From Nocardia sp. NBC_01503 (GTDB lineage Bacteria; Actinomycetota; Actinomycetes; Mycobacteriales; Mycobacteriaceae): a stretch of DNA of 64,000 bases. The position numbers were made by a program, and so were the translations under genes. The notes under the pieces were generated by a model. It saw only the letters and a list, made by a program, of their open reading frames with translations, did no database searches and was not told the DNA's origin. Below, piece by piece: positions 43,341 through 51,247 of this stretch; position 1 is the first letter of the stretch; each line of letters starts with the position of its first letter. The DNA lies in assembly GCF_036327755.1 (NCBI RefSeq), contig NZ_CP109596.1:4712001-4776000 (forward strand), given 5' to 3'.

Positions 43341-43655
43341 ATGGCAGGTTCAGCTCTTCATCTTGATTTCGCGACTTTCCAGAAGTACGCGAACGACTAC
43401 GCCGCCGTCATCCCCCCCATCAACAAGTCCGTGGATGCCCTGGGAACCTCTGTCCAGGAAGCCAAGTCGGGTTGGGCCGGTGACGCCAACGACGCCTTCA
43501 CCCGCTTCGCCACCGACCTGGAGGACAAGATCCGCAAGGTCAACAAGGACCTGGGCCTGGTCTCCGACGCGCTGAACACCGGCGAGAAGACCGTCTCCAC
43601 CTCGGACAACGAGAGCATGTCCGGATTCACCTCGCTCAGCAGCACCTACAGTTAG
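43341..43655 (+). CDS. WXG100 protein, EsxB-like
   Basis: The 104-residue helical-hairpin protein has the WXG turn in SGWAGDANDAF (about residues 45-47) and ends with a flexible tail SGFTSLSSTYS. GAAGG lies 8 nt before the ATG. With the next gene it forms the EsxB/EsxA-type pair that is the core export substrate of ESX systems. Confidence 0.9.
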   Translation: MAGSALHLDFATFQKYANDYAAVIPPINKSVDALGTSVQEAKSGWAGDANDAFTRFATDLEDKIRKVNKDLGLVSDALNTGEKTVSTSDNESMSGFTSLSSTYS

Positions 43656-43688
43656 CCCCGAAACCACACTCCCGGAACGGATTTCACC

Positions 43689-43982
43689 ATGCTTTACGAT
43701 GACGCCAAGGTCAATGTCCTGATCGACGACCTGGGCAAATACCACACCACCATCAGCACCGAGCGCCAGAACGCGATGGACGCGGCGAACAAACTGCTCG
43801 CCGAGGCCTGGCAGAGCGGTGACGGCGGCGCCGCGGACGCCTTCAAGCAGAAGCACAACACCCTGATGACCGATCTGGATGATCTGCTGCGCACCCTGGC
43901 CACCGGCAAGCAGCACGTCGCGGACGCCCTGCAGAAGGCCAAGAGCACCGACACCAAGGTCGCCAACGACTTCACCTGGTAA
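43689..43982 (+). CDS. WXG100 protein, EsxA-like
   Basis: The 97-residue protein (MLYDDAKVNVLIDDLGKYHT; LLAEAWQSGDGGAADAF) has the same hairpin size, with WQS in place of WXG. It lies 33 bp after the EsxB-like gene and is the likely dimer partner. The strong hairpin at 43996-44029 ends the operon. Confidence 0.88.
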   Translation: MLYDDAKVNVLIDDLGKYHTTISTERQNAMDAANKLLAEAWQSGDGGAADAFKQKHNTLMTDLDDLLRTLATGKQHVADALQKAKSTDTKVANDFTW

Positions 43983-43995
43983 CCCGTCGAAACTC

Positions 43996-44029
43996 TATGG
44001 GCCCGAAGCCATTCGGCTTCGGGCCCATA
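43996..44029. terminator. bidirectional hairpin terminator between esx pair and eccE
   Basis: A perfect 15-bp stem (43996-44010 with 44015-44029) around an ATTC loop lies 14 bp after the EsxA-like stop and 39 bp before the convergent EccE stop. Both transcripts would form the same hairpin; T-tracts are minimal, as often in actinobacteria. Confidence 0.85.
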
Positions 44030-44067
44030 CTCGTTCGCCCGGGGTCCCGCGTGCGGAACGAGCGGTG

Positions 44068-45798
44068 CTACACCGGTTGCAACTCCGGAGCGGGGGCGGG
44101 TTCCGGGACGCCGAGGAACCCGGACTCCTGCGGTACCGACACCATATGGATCGGCAGTTCGCCGCCCGCGGTCCGAACCACCGCATCACCCGGACGATCC
44201 GGGGATTCGATGAGTACGACATCGGCCTCCGCGGCCTGGGACACCCGCGCCCGGATGTGGACGGCCGTGGCCTCGGAGACCTGCCCGGCGGAGGCGACTC
44301 CGTCGTAGACGATCATGGTGGCCGCGGCGGTGTGCTGTACTCCGCCCGGCGACGAAACCGAAAGCGCCGCAGCAGAGTCCACCGAATCGACCATATGGTC
44401 CCAGCTTTCCGGCCGGGTGCTGTGCACGATCACCTGGGCGCCGACCGCGATCGACCGCAAGATCATCAGCTGAGCGAATCGCAGACTGCCGTGGATCTCG
44501 ACCCGCCGGATGGACGGCCCGAATAGCGGTATGGCGACGCCCAGCCCATCGCCGGTCGCGCCGAGTACCGGACCGCAACCCCCGGCGGGCACCGAGAGGC
44601 GGGCCAATGCCGCCGGCGCCCCGTACACCGCGGCCGAACGATCGAGTTGCCCGCCGTCGAGCAGTACCCGCCGCTGGCGGCCGTGCAGCGGCAACAATCC
44701 GAGCCCCTCGGGCGTCTGCTCGGGATCCTGCCGCCCCGCCCCGATGGTGTCCTGACGGACCAGCGCGGTCAGCGTCACCGTATCGGCGCGTTGCGCGGGA
44801 GTCTCCGGTCCGATTGCGGAGGTCATCCGCAATCGGGTGAGAGTGGCGAGTCCGGGCAGCGCCGACGCCGTGGCCAGCACCTCGGAGTCCAGTCGCTCCG
44901 GCCGCACCGCGTAGCCGGCCAGATCGATGCCACCGAAGTGCAACGCCTGCCAACTCTCACGCCATTGCCGGGGATCGGTGTCGTGCAGTTCGGTCGCCTC
45001 CACCGCGGCCAACTCCTCGGCGGTCAGCACCGATACCCGCACCGCACGGGTGGCCAGACGAGCGGCGACCCGGCGGGTGGCGACCAGCGCGGTCCGGATC
45101 ATGCCCACCTCCGCGCCCCCGCGATTGGCGATGGCCTCGGCATTGTCCAGCGGGTCGAAGCGCAGCACCAGCCAGAGGTTCCGCTCCGCGGTGGCGGGCA
45201 GCGGGCCGAGCAGTTGCTCGTACAGCCGCACGACATGGTGCGGGCCCCGGGTGCGGACCGCGAGCGTCATCACATCCACCGCGGCCAGCCGAATATCGAA
45301 CTGGGACAGGCAACGCGCCACCTCGGCGAGTGAAACCGCTGCCCCCGTGCGAATCTCCGCCGGACCGAGCAGGGTGGGCGTCAGCTCGGTGCGGTCGACC
45401 CGCAACATGGTGATCAGGTGATCGCCGTCCCAGCGCATGCCGCAGTGCAGGCCACCGGACTCCGGTATCGGCACGGCGAACGGTTCGGTACGCGGCGCGC
45501 TATCAGTGCCGCGCCAATTACGCCACCGCAATGCCAGTCGCATTCCGAGAATTCGCCAAATATTTGTCTTCCGCCGCCGGACCGCACCCAATGCCGCAAT
45601 AGCGAAACCCACGCCGAGTGTCAGCCAGAGCTCTCCGTTCAATGCGATCGTCAAGGTACCGGCGACGGCTCCCGCCGCGGCCGAAGGCAGGACGATGGAT
45701 AACGGCAGTCGTCTGAACAATCCGCGCGTATTCGAACGCAGCGGCGGAATCTCGGCAGCATTCGGTGTGATTTCGTCCGGGGAAGTCATCTCACTCAT
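44068..45798 (-). CDS. eccE: type VII secretion protein EccE
   Basis: The 576-residue protein has two N-terminal transmembrane helices (LSIVLPSAAAGAVAGTLTIA and WLTLGVGFAIAALGAV, about 32-75) followed by a long cytosolic domain (HCGMRWDGDHLITMLRVDRT; FGPSIRRVEIHGSLRFAQL), the EccE layout. EccE sits at the periphery of the ESX inner-membrane complex. GGAG lies 9 nt before the ATG. It diverges from eccB across a 126-bp promoter region. The gene is convergent with the Esx pair. Confidence 0.88.
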   Translation of the reverse strand: MSEMTSPDEITPNAAEIPPLRSNTRGLFRRLPLSIVLPSAAAGAVAGTLTIALNGELWLTLGVGFAIAALGAVRRRKTNIWRILGMRLALRWRNWRGTDSAPRTEPFAVPIPESGGLHCGMRWDGDHLITMLRVDRTELTPTLLGPAEIRTGAAVSLAEVARCLSQFDIRLAAVDVMTLAVRTRGPHHVVRLYEQLLGPLPATAERNLWLVLRFDPLDNAEAIANRGGAEVGMIRTALVATRRVAARLATRAVRVSVLTAEELAAVEATELHDTDPRQWRESWQALHFGGIDLAGYAVRPERLDSEVLATASALPGLATLTRLRMTSAIGPETPAQRADTVTLTALVRQDTIGAGRQDPEQTPEGLGLLPLHGRQRRVLLDGGQLDRSAAVYGAPAALARLSVPAGGCGPVLGATGDGLGVAIPLFGPSIRRVEIHGSLRFAQLMILRSIAVGAQVIVHSTRPESWDHMVDSVDSAAALSVSSPGGVQHTAAATMIVYDGVASAGQVSEATAVHIRARVSQAAEADVVLIESPDRPGDAVVRTAGGELPIHMVSVPQESGFLGVPEPAPAPELQPV

Positions 45799-45880
45799 TC
45801 AGCACATCTCCATTCGGCCCATCTTTATTCGGCGCCCACCCCCGCGTTGCGGTAGCCTCCCATAATCCAGCCGAATATGC

Positions 45881-45910
45881 GTGTCCATGCGCATGGTGTT
45901 CACGCGCATG
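45881..45910 (+). repeat. tandem 15-bp repeat in the eccE-eccB promoter region
   Basis: Two adjacent copies, GTGTCCATGCGCATG (45881-45895) and GTGTTCACGCGCATG (45896-45910), differ at two positions and end just before the eccB ribosome-binding site (GGAGGAG). They may bind a regulator or be a chance duplication. Confidence 0.5.
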
Positions 45911-45924
45911 GTGGAGGAGTTGAA

Positions 45925-47334
45925 GTGCCGGCACAGTTGACGACCCGGGCGCAGGTCAATGGTTACCGATTTCTGTTGCAGCGATTCGAGCACGCGCTCG
46001 TCCGGCGCGATGTGCGGATGCTGCACGATCCCATGCGCATCCAATTCCGGTCGTTGATCACCGGATTGGTACTGGCACTGCTGGCCACCGGGGGTTGCGC
46101 CGTGCTGGCCTTCCTGCGGCCACAGGGTCAGATCGGCGAGGCCAAGATCGTCATGGGTTCCGACAGCGGGGCGCTCTACGCGGTGGTCGACAAGACCCTG
46201 CACCCGGCGCTCAACCTGGCCTCGGCCCGGTTGATCACCGGCAGCAATGAATCGCCCACCTCGGTCGATGACGCCAAGCTGGCTACCGCGCCCCGCGGCC
46301 CACTGCTGGGCATTCCGGGCGCACCGGCGGCACTGCCCGGCCCGGCGCAGGCCGGTCATTCGGAATGGACCCTCTGCGACGACACCACAGCCGGACTGAA
46401 AACCGCTGTGCTGGACGGTATTCCGGAGCTGGGCCCGCAGATCCACGCGGCCGGGACCGGTGACGCGCTGCTGATCGCCCGCGACGGTGCGACCTACCTC
46501 GTCTATGACGGCAAGCATGCCCGAATCGACCTGAACAACACCGCGATCGTCTCCGCGCTCGAAATACAGAGCATGCGCCCGCGGGAGGCCGGAACCGGCC
46601 TGCTGAACGCCACGGTCGCAGCCCCCGACCTCACCGTGCCCGCGATTCCGAACGCGGGCGCGCCCAGCGTCGTCAATGGCGGGGATATCGTTGTCGGATC
46701 GGTGATTCGGGTCGAGGAGCTCACCGGTCAGAAACCGTACGTGGTACTCGCCGACGGCCTGCAGAAGATTTCCGAGTTCACCGCGGACGTGCTGCGCTCC
46801 GCGAATTCCATGGGGCTGACCAAGATTCCGGTGCTCTCGCCGGACGCGGTCAGCGGGGTGCCGGTGGTGCACACCCTGCCGGTGGACCAGTTCCCCATCG
46901 GCCGCCCGGCCATCGTGACCGCCGATGCCAGCCCGGTCGCGTGCGTCTCCTGGGGGCGGGACAGCCAGGACCAGACCTCGCGGCTACGACTACTGATCGG
47001 CGCGCAGCTGCCGCTGGCCACCGGTGTGCGACCGATGGCCCTGGTCGTCGCGAACGCCGCCGACTCTGTCTACATCCCCGCTGCCACCGGGGAATTCGTG
47101 CAGGTCACCGGGGTTGAGCCGGACAGTACCCGGCGCGAGGGCCTGCTGTACATCACCGACACCGGGGTTCGATTCGGTATCCCGGACGCCGCCACCGCGG
47201 CGGTCTTGGGCCTGACCAAACCCAAGCTCGCGCCCTGGCAGATCGTCGGTCAGCTCCCTGCGGGGCCGATGCTGGACCGGTCCTCGGCGCTGATCGCCCG
47301 CGATATCGTCCACACCGACCAGGCGGGGCAGTAG
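45925..47334 (+). CDS. eccB: type VII secretion protein EccB
   Basis: The 469-residue protein begins PAQLTTRAQVNGYRFLLQRF, the standard EccB N-terminus, has one transmembrane helix (SLITGLVLALLATGGCAVLA, about 44-63) and a large extracytoplasmic domain with R1-R4-type repeats (IVMGSDSGALYAVVDKTLHP; LYVVDKTL-like; REGLLYITDTGVRFGI). A GTG with GGAGGAG upstream is chosen over the ATG at 45877. EccB is a core membrane subunit of the ESX translocon. Confidence 0.95.
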   Translation: MPAQLTTRAQVNGYRFLLQRFEHALVRRDVRMLHDPMRIQFRSLITGLVLALLATGGCAVLAFLRPQGQIGEAKIVMGSDSGALYAVVDKTLHPALNLASARLITGSNESPTSVDDAKLATAPRGPLLGIPGAPAALPGPAQAGHSEWTLCDDTTAGLKTAVLDGIPELGPQIHAAGTGDALLIARDGATYLVYDGKHARIDLNNTAIVSALEIQSMRPREAGTGLLNATVAAPDLTVPAIPNAGAPSVVNGGDIVVGSVIRVEELTGQKPYVVLADGLQKISEFTADVLRSANSMGLTKIPVLSPDAVSGVPVVHTLPVDQFPIGRPAIVTADASPVACVSWGRDSQDQTSRLRLLIGAQLPLATGVRPMALVVANAADSVYIPAATGEFVQVTGVEPDSTRREGLLYITDTGVRFGIPDAATAAVLGLTKPKLAPWQIVGQLPAGPMLDRSSALIARDIVHTDQAGQ

Positions 47335-47600
47335 TTCCACCGGGCGCGCAGAATTCACCGTCGGCGCGGGCCGGGCCGCGGCCGTGTTCATCTTCCGTTC
47401 ATGGAAACCGGCGCGGTGAGTGAATACTTCGCCGGGATCGCGTGCGGTGCATCGGATATTTGCGAAAGAATTCATTGTGAACGGCCGGGGCGATAATGCT
47501 CCGGCCATGCTCCGTGCTCGGTTAACAGAACTATTCTCGATGGCCATCGGAGTATGCGGTCGGTACGGTCCGAGGGATCGGAACGCGAAAGTGAGGGCTT

Positions 47601-48677
47601 ATGCCACGATTAGTTGGCAAGCTGGGGGACGGCGCGGCTATTGTCGCCATCGGCGGGGCATGTGTGATTGTCGGACCGGAGACGATCAACGCGGCGGGGC
47701 ATTGTGAGACAGCGCCCGCAGATTTGCGCATGACATTGGTGAGCACGGCAGCGGGTGAGGCCGGATTCGCCGCCACCGATGAACCGATGCCAGCGGGTTT
47801 ATTGTCGGCGACGCAGATCGCGGCCATTCTCGAATGGGAAGTCGGTTTCGTCGAGGGCGTACCCGGAGACGGCGAGCGGCCCGGCCTCAGCGCCGCGGAG
47901 GCCGAACTGTATCTGCGTTATCGGCCGGACACCGGCGACGCGTACCCCAACAACCACGCGGCGCCGGCGGTCGGCCATCTGTTCTCCCTCGACCGCGCTC
48001 TCGAGCCGGCGTCCGATGAGCCGCTCGATGCGGCGGATCCCGGTGCCGACACCGAACCCCAACTGGTGGTGCAGCTTTGCGCCTCCATGGTTTACGTGGA
48101 TGATCTTTCCGGCGACCAGATCGTCGCGGACGCGGCGGAAGATCTCATCGACCGGATGAGCTACGTCGCGACGGTGCACGAGTTCTACCCGGCCTTGGCG
48201 CGGACGGTGGCGGCCCGCACACTCCCGGAGGCGGCGGTGGAATTGGCCGACGGATTCGGCGCGGCCGAGATCCTGGACTTCATCGAACGGCTCGTCGCCG
48301 AGCTCGACCGGCGCCGCCCCTGGCCGGATCCCGCCCTGATCTCGGTGGATCCGGCGATGTGGCCGTCGATGGGTGCGAGCCGGCCGATCGGCTGGGTGGA
48401 CATCCCCATCACCGATCTGGAGTGGGCGGTCAAGGCGGGATTCGGTGACGTCGCCGCCGATGATCTGGCGCTGCTGGTACTGCGGCTGCGCAGCGCGCAA
48501 CTGGTGGCCCTGGTCGGTGAGGAGGACCCGAACCCGGGGCGTTTCCTGGTGCTGCTGCCCGAACGCGAAGACCAGCAGGACCCCGCGTCGGTCATCGCCT
48601 ATCTGGAGCGATACGCGGGATTGCGGGTGGAGTCCGAGGGGCTCGAGCAAGCCCTGCTGGAGGTGCCCGCATCGTGA
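47601..48677 (+). CDS. unknown protein in the ESX locus (358 aa)
   Basis: The 358-residue protein (MPRLVGKLGDGAAIVAIGGA; LSAAEAELYLRYRPDTGDAY; RRPWPDPALISVDPAMWPSM) has no signal peptide or clear membrane helix beyond a weakly hydrophobic N-terminus. Composition is acidic and Ala/Leu-rich. I do not recognise the family. It overlaps the YbaB-like gene by 4 bp (GTGA), so it is probably an ESX accessory or substrate-partner protein. Start ATG has GAGGG 4 nt upstream. Confidence 0.75.
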   Translation: MPRLVGKLGDGAAIVAIGGACVIVGPETINAAGHCETAPADLRMTLVSTAAGEAGFAATDEPMPAGLLSATQIAAILEWEVGFVEGVPGDGERPGLSAAEAELYLRYRPDTGDAYPNNHAAPAVGHLFSLDRALEPASDEPLDAADPGADTEPQLVVQLCASMVYVDDLSGDQIVADAAEDLIDRMSYVATVHEFYPALARTVAARTLPEAAVELADGFGAAEILDFIERLVAELDRRRPWPDPALISVDPAMWPSMGASRPIGWVDIPITDLEWAVKAGFGDVAADDLALLVLRLRSAQLVALVGEEDPNPGRFLVLLPEREDQQDPASVIAYLERYAGLRVESEGLEQALLEVPAS

Positions 48678-49165
48678 TACGACCCGAGAACCGGCAGGCC
48701 GCGGCGGACGCCGCCGACCTGGTGGACACCCTGCGGCAGACCATCGGCAGGATGGCGCAAGCGCGCGGCGCGCGCGACGCGCTCACCGCCTCCGCCACCG
48801 TGGAACACGGGCGAATCACCGTGGTGGTCAACGCCTCCGGATCCATCGTGCGAACCGAGTACTCCGACGGTATCGAGGAGCTCAGCTACGGTCAGATCGC
48901 CCGCGCCACCGTGCGGGCGGCACAGACCGCGGCGGCGGAGGTGCAGCTCAAGAAACAGGAACTGCTCGCACCGTTCGCCGCCCTGCGCGCGAATATGCCG
49001 CGGCTGGAGGAGCGGTTCACCGAACTCGCCGAACTGCGCGCACAGCTGCCCACACAGGTGCGGGCACCCCTCACTCCGCCCTCGGAGCGCACGGAATCGG
49101 TCGATCCGCGCTACGGCGACGCGGTGCGCCCGCACACCGGCGGCCACCGATTCCTGGACCGCTGA
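48674..49165 (+). CDS. YbaB/EspL-like protein
   Basis: The 163-residue protein has the YbaB core (ATVEHGRITVVVNASGSIVR; ELSYGQIARATVRAAQTAAA; LLAPFAALRANMPRLEER) plus a disordered, Pro-rich C-terminal tail. GTG start overlaps the upstream stop. It corresponds to EspL-type proteins of ESX loci and matches domain 1 of the fusion at 35054. Likely dimerises with the next, domain-2-like protein. Confidence 0.82.
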   Translation: MIRPENRQAAADAADLVDTLRQTIGRMAQARGARDALTASATVEHGRITVVVNASGSIVRTEYSDGIEELSYGQIARATVRAAQTAAAEVQLKKQELLAPFAALRANMPRLEERFTELAELRAQLPTQVRAPLTPPSERTESVDPRYGDAVRPHTGGHRFLDR

Positions 49166-49199
49166 GCGAATCCTGATCAACGAGAGAGAACTTCACCTG

Positions 49200-49556
49200 A
49201 TGGATGACGAATTCGCCAGCGCGGTAGGTGATTTCAAGAAGCAGGTCGCCGAAGTGGCGCGGGTGCGAGCCGAATGCGCGCAGCTCATGGGTACCGGCAC
49301 GGCTGAACGCCGCCGAGTGCGGGTCACCGTGAATGCCGACGGTATCGCCATCGACATCAAATTCGCCGCCGATATCGGTGACCTGAGCTACGACGAGATC
49401 GCCGCCGCGGTCACCGCGGCCTCCCGCTCCGCCGTGGTCGAGGTCGCCCAGCGCAGGAAGGAACTGATGGCCCCCATTGCCGCACAGGCCACCGCCGCCC
49501 CGAAAATGGAGGACATCCTCGCCGCGGTCGATTCGTTGCGGGACCAGCTCAGCTGA
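49200..49556 (+). CDS. YbaB/EspL-like protein, partner
   Basis: The 118-residue protein (ERRRVRVTVNADGIAIDIKF; DLSYDEIAAAVTAASRSAVV; AAPKMEDILAAVDSLRDQLS) matches domain 2 of the tandem YbaB fusion at 35054, while the preceding gene matches domain 1. The two adjacent genes thus represent the unfused form of that protein. Ribosome-binding site is weak (GAGAGAG). Confidence 0.82.
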   Translation: MDDEFASAVGDFKKQVAEVARVRAECAQLMGTGTAERRRVRVTVNADGIAIDIKFAADIGDLSYDEIAAAVTAASRSAVVEVAQRRKELMAPIAAQATAAPKMEDILAAVDSLRDQLS

Positions 49557-49609
49557 GTCTCGGCGGGGCTCGGTTCCGTGCGGAAACCGTGCCCCCGAGC
49601 CGATCGCGC

Positions 49610-51247
49610 TCAGCGGGTCAGGCCCGCGACCGCGAGTTGAGTCCAGGCTCCCGGGATATCGGTGTCCTCGTCGGTGGTGAACGCCGATTCCACCAAATCC
49701 GGTGTTACCCAGCCGGATTCGGTCGCCGCTACCAAATCGGTGACGGCCGGGCGGGAGGCGGAATCACCCAGCACGCCGCAGACGATGTCGACCACCGTCG
49801 CCGGTGTCCAGAGACCCGGCACCGCGGCGCCGATCTCGGTGGGCGCGGGGGACTCCCCGCTCCACCAGCCGTCGCCGTCCCACCAGTAGCAGAAGGACAG
49901 CTCTCCGGTGGCCGCGCGAGGATTCAGGGCCGGAATGTCGAGCCAATCCGGGACCCCGGCGTAAAACTCCGGAAGCGGGCCGCCCGCGTGGTAGGCGGCA
50001 TCGAGTTCCGCGGCATTCCAGACTCCGCCGGAGAGGACCGCCCGCCCGCCCGGCAGCAATTGCAGCGTCGAGCCACTGCCGTTGGTGGCCTCGAATACGG
50101 CCGTGGAACCCAGAATTCGCGGCCCCCATTCGGTGCGAATCGCCACCGCCGCGGCCGCCACCGTCGCCCAGCGCGCCAGCGCCGTGCCCGGTTCGAGGAA
50201 GGTGACCGGCGTCGCGGGCCCGCGCCGGTCGATCCGGGCGCGGGTGAGCAGCTCCGGCAGGCGCTGCCGTCCATCGTCCACGGCGAGTCGTGCCGCCAGC
50301 CAGACCGGCAGCCGCTCACGCGGGAACTCCGCCAGATCGGCCCGATAGGCGGCGGCGGGCAGCAGCCGGTTCGGTGGAAACGGCAGATCGCCATAGCCGA
50401 ATTCACACTCGGTGACGCCGCTGCGATCGCGCCCGATGACGACCTGCCACCACGCCCGATCCTCCGGCCCGACCGTCACCAGCCGCAGCGCCTGTACCAA
50501 TTCCACTGCGGTCGAAGGCACCTCGACAGTGACGGTCTCATCATCGGAGATCACGAAGACGGCATCGGCCGTCACCGCGGCCACGGTGACCGAGAAAGCC
50601 AACCGCAGTTGCCGCCACTGCGGCGGGGCCGCGGGCAACAGCGATTCGGTGATGTCGAGGGCCAACTTCTCGGCCGAGCGGCGATGATCGCCCCGGTGAT
50701 CATCGGCGTCGTGGGCGGATGCGCGGGCAGCGGAGGCGGTCTCCGCGATCGGCGCGGTCCGCGTCGCGGGCGTCGGCCGCGAGGGAGCGTCGGCCCCCGC
50801 CGCGAGGCCGGGTGCGGGGCTTACCGCAAGACTGGGTGCGACGCTTGTCGTGAGGTCGGGTGCGTCGCTCGCCGCGACGCCGGGCGCGACGGCCTGCTCG
50901 GTCGCACCGCCGGTGGCGGATGTCGTCTGGGGGATCGGCATGAGTTCCAATGTGCCTGTGCCCGTAGTGAACTCGGCGGTCAAGGTGAACGCGAGGTCTG
51001 GGATCTCCTCCGCCGTGCCATCATTCGACGAGTGCTCCGGCTGGGTGGCTGCCACCCCCCGCGTATCTCCATCGGCGCGGTGGGTGTTCGCGGTGGCTGG
51101 GTCGGGGTCTCGCGGTCGTTCGATTGCCCCCGCCGGGGCATGGTCACGGGTGGGGCCGGTGCGGTGGGTGTCCGTGGTGTGGCGGGCGGGGTCGGTGTGG
51201 GTGATGTCCGGGCGGGACGGGTTGGGGGTTGGGCTTGGGCTGTTCAT
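49610..51247 (-). CDS. possible immunity/partner protein of the CpnT-like protein
   Basis: The 545-residue protein has a ~190-residue disordered Pro/Ala/Thr/Asp-rich N-terminus and a folded C-terminal part with AWWQVVIGRDRSGVTECEFG, YGDLPFPPNRLLP, LAEFPRERLPVWLAARL and FCYWWDGDGWWSGES. The Asp/Pro-Phe plus 'Y..DL..FPR..LPxWL' pattern recalls YezG-type immunity proteins, a weak resemblance. A strong ribosome-binding site (AGGGGG 6 nt before ATG 51247) supports the long start, which overlaps the CpnT-like gene by 104 bp. No toxin motif is seen. Function uncertain. Confidence 0.6.
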   Translation of the reverse strand: MNSPSPTPNPSRPDITHTDPARHTTDTHRTGPTRDHAPAGAIERPRDPDPATANTHRADGDTRGVAATQPEHSSNDGTAEEIPDLAFTLTAEFTTGTGTLELMPIPQTTSATGGATEQAVAPGVAASDAPDLTTSVAPSLAVSPAPGLAAGADAPSRPTPATRTAPIAETASAARASAHDADDHRGDHRRSAEKLALDITESLLPAAPPQWRQLRLAFSVTVAAVTADAVFVISDDETVTVEVPSTAVELVQALRLVTVGPEDRAWWQVVIGRDRSGVTECEFGYGDLPFPPNRLLPAAAYRADLAEFPRERLPVWLAARLAVDDGRQRLPELLTRARIDRRGPATPVTFLEPGTALARWATVAAAAVAIRTEWGPRILGSTAVFEATNGSGSTLQLLPGGRAVLSGGVWNAAELDAAYHAGGPLPEFYAGVPDWLDIPALNPRAATGELSFCYWWDGDGWWSGESPAPTEIGAAVPGLWTPATVVDIVCGVLGDSASRPAVTDLVAATESGWVTPDLVESAFTTDEDTDIPGAWTQLAVAGLTR

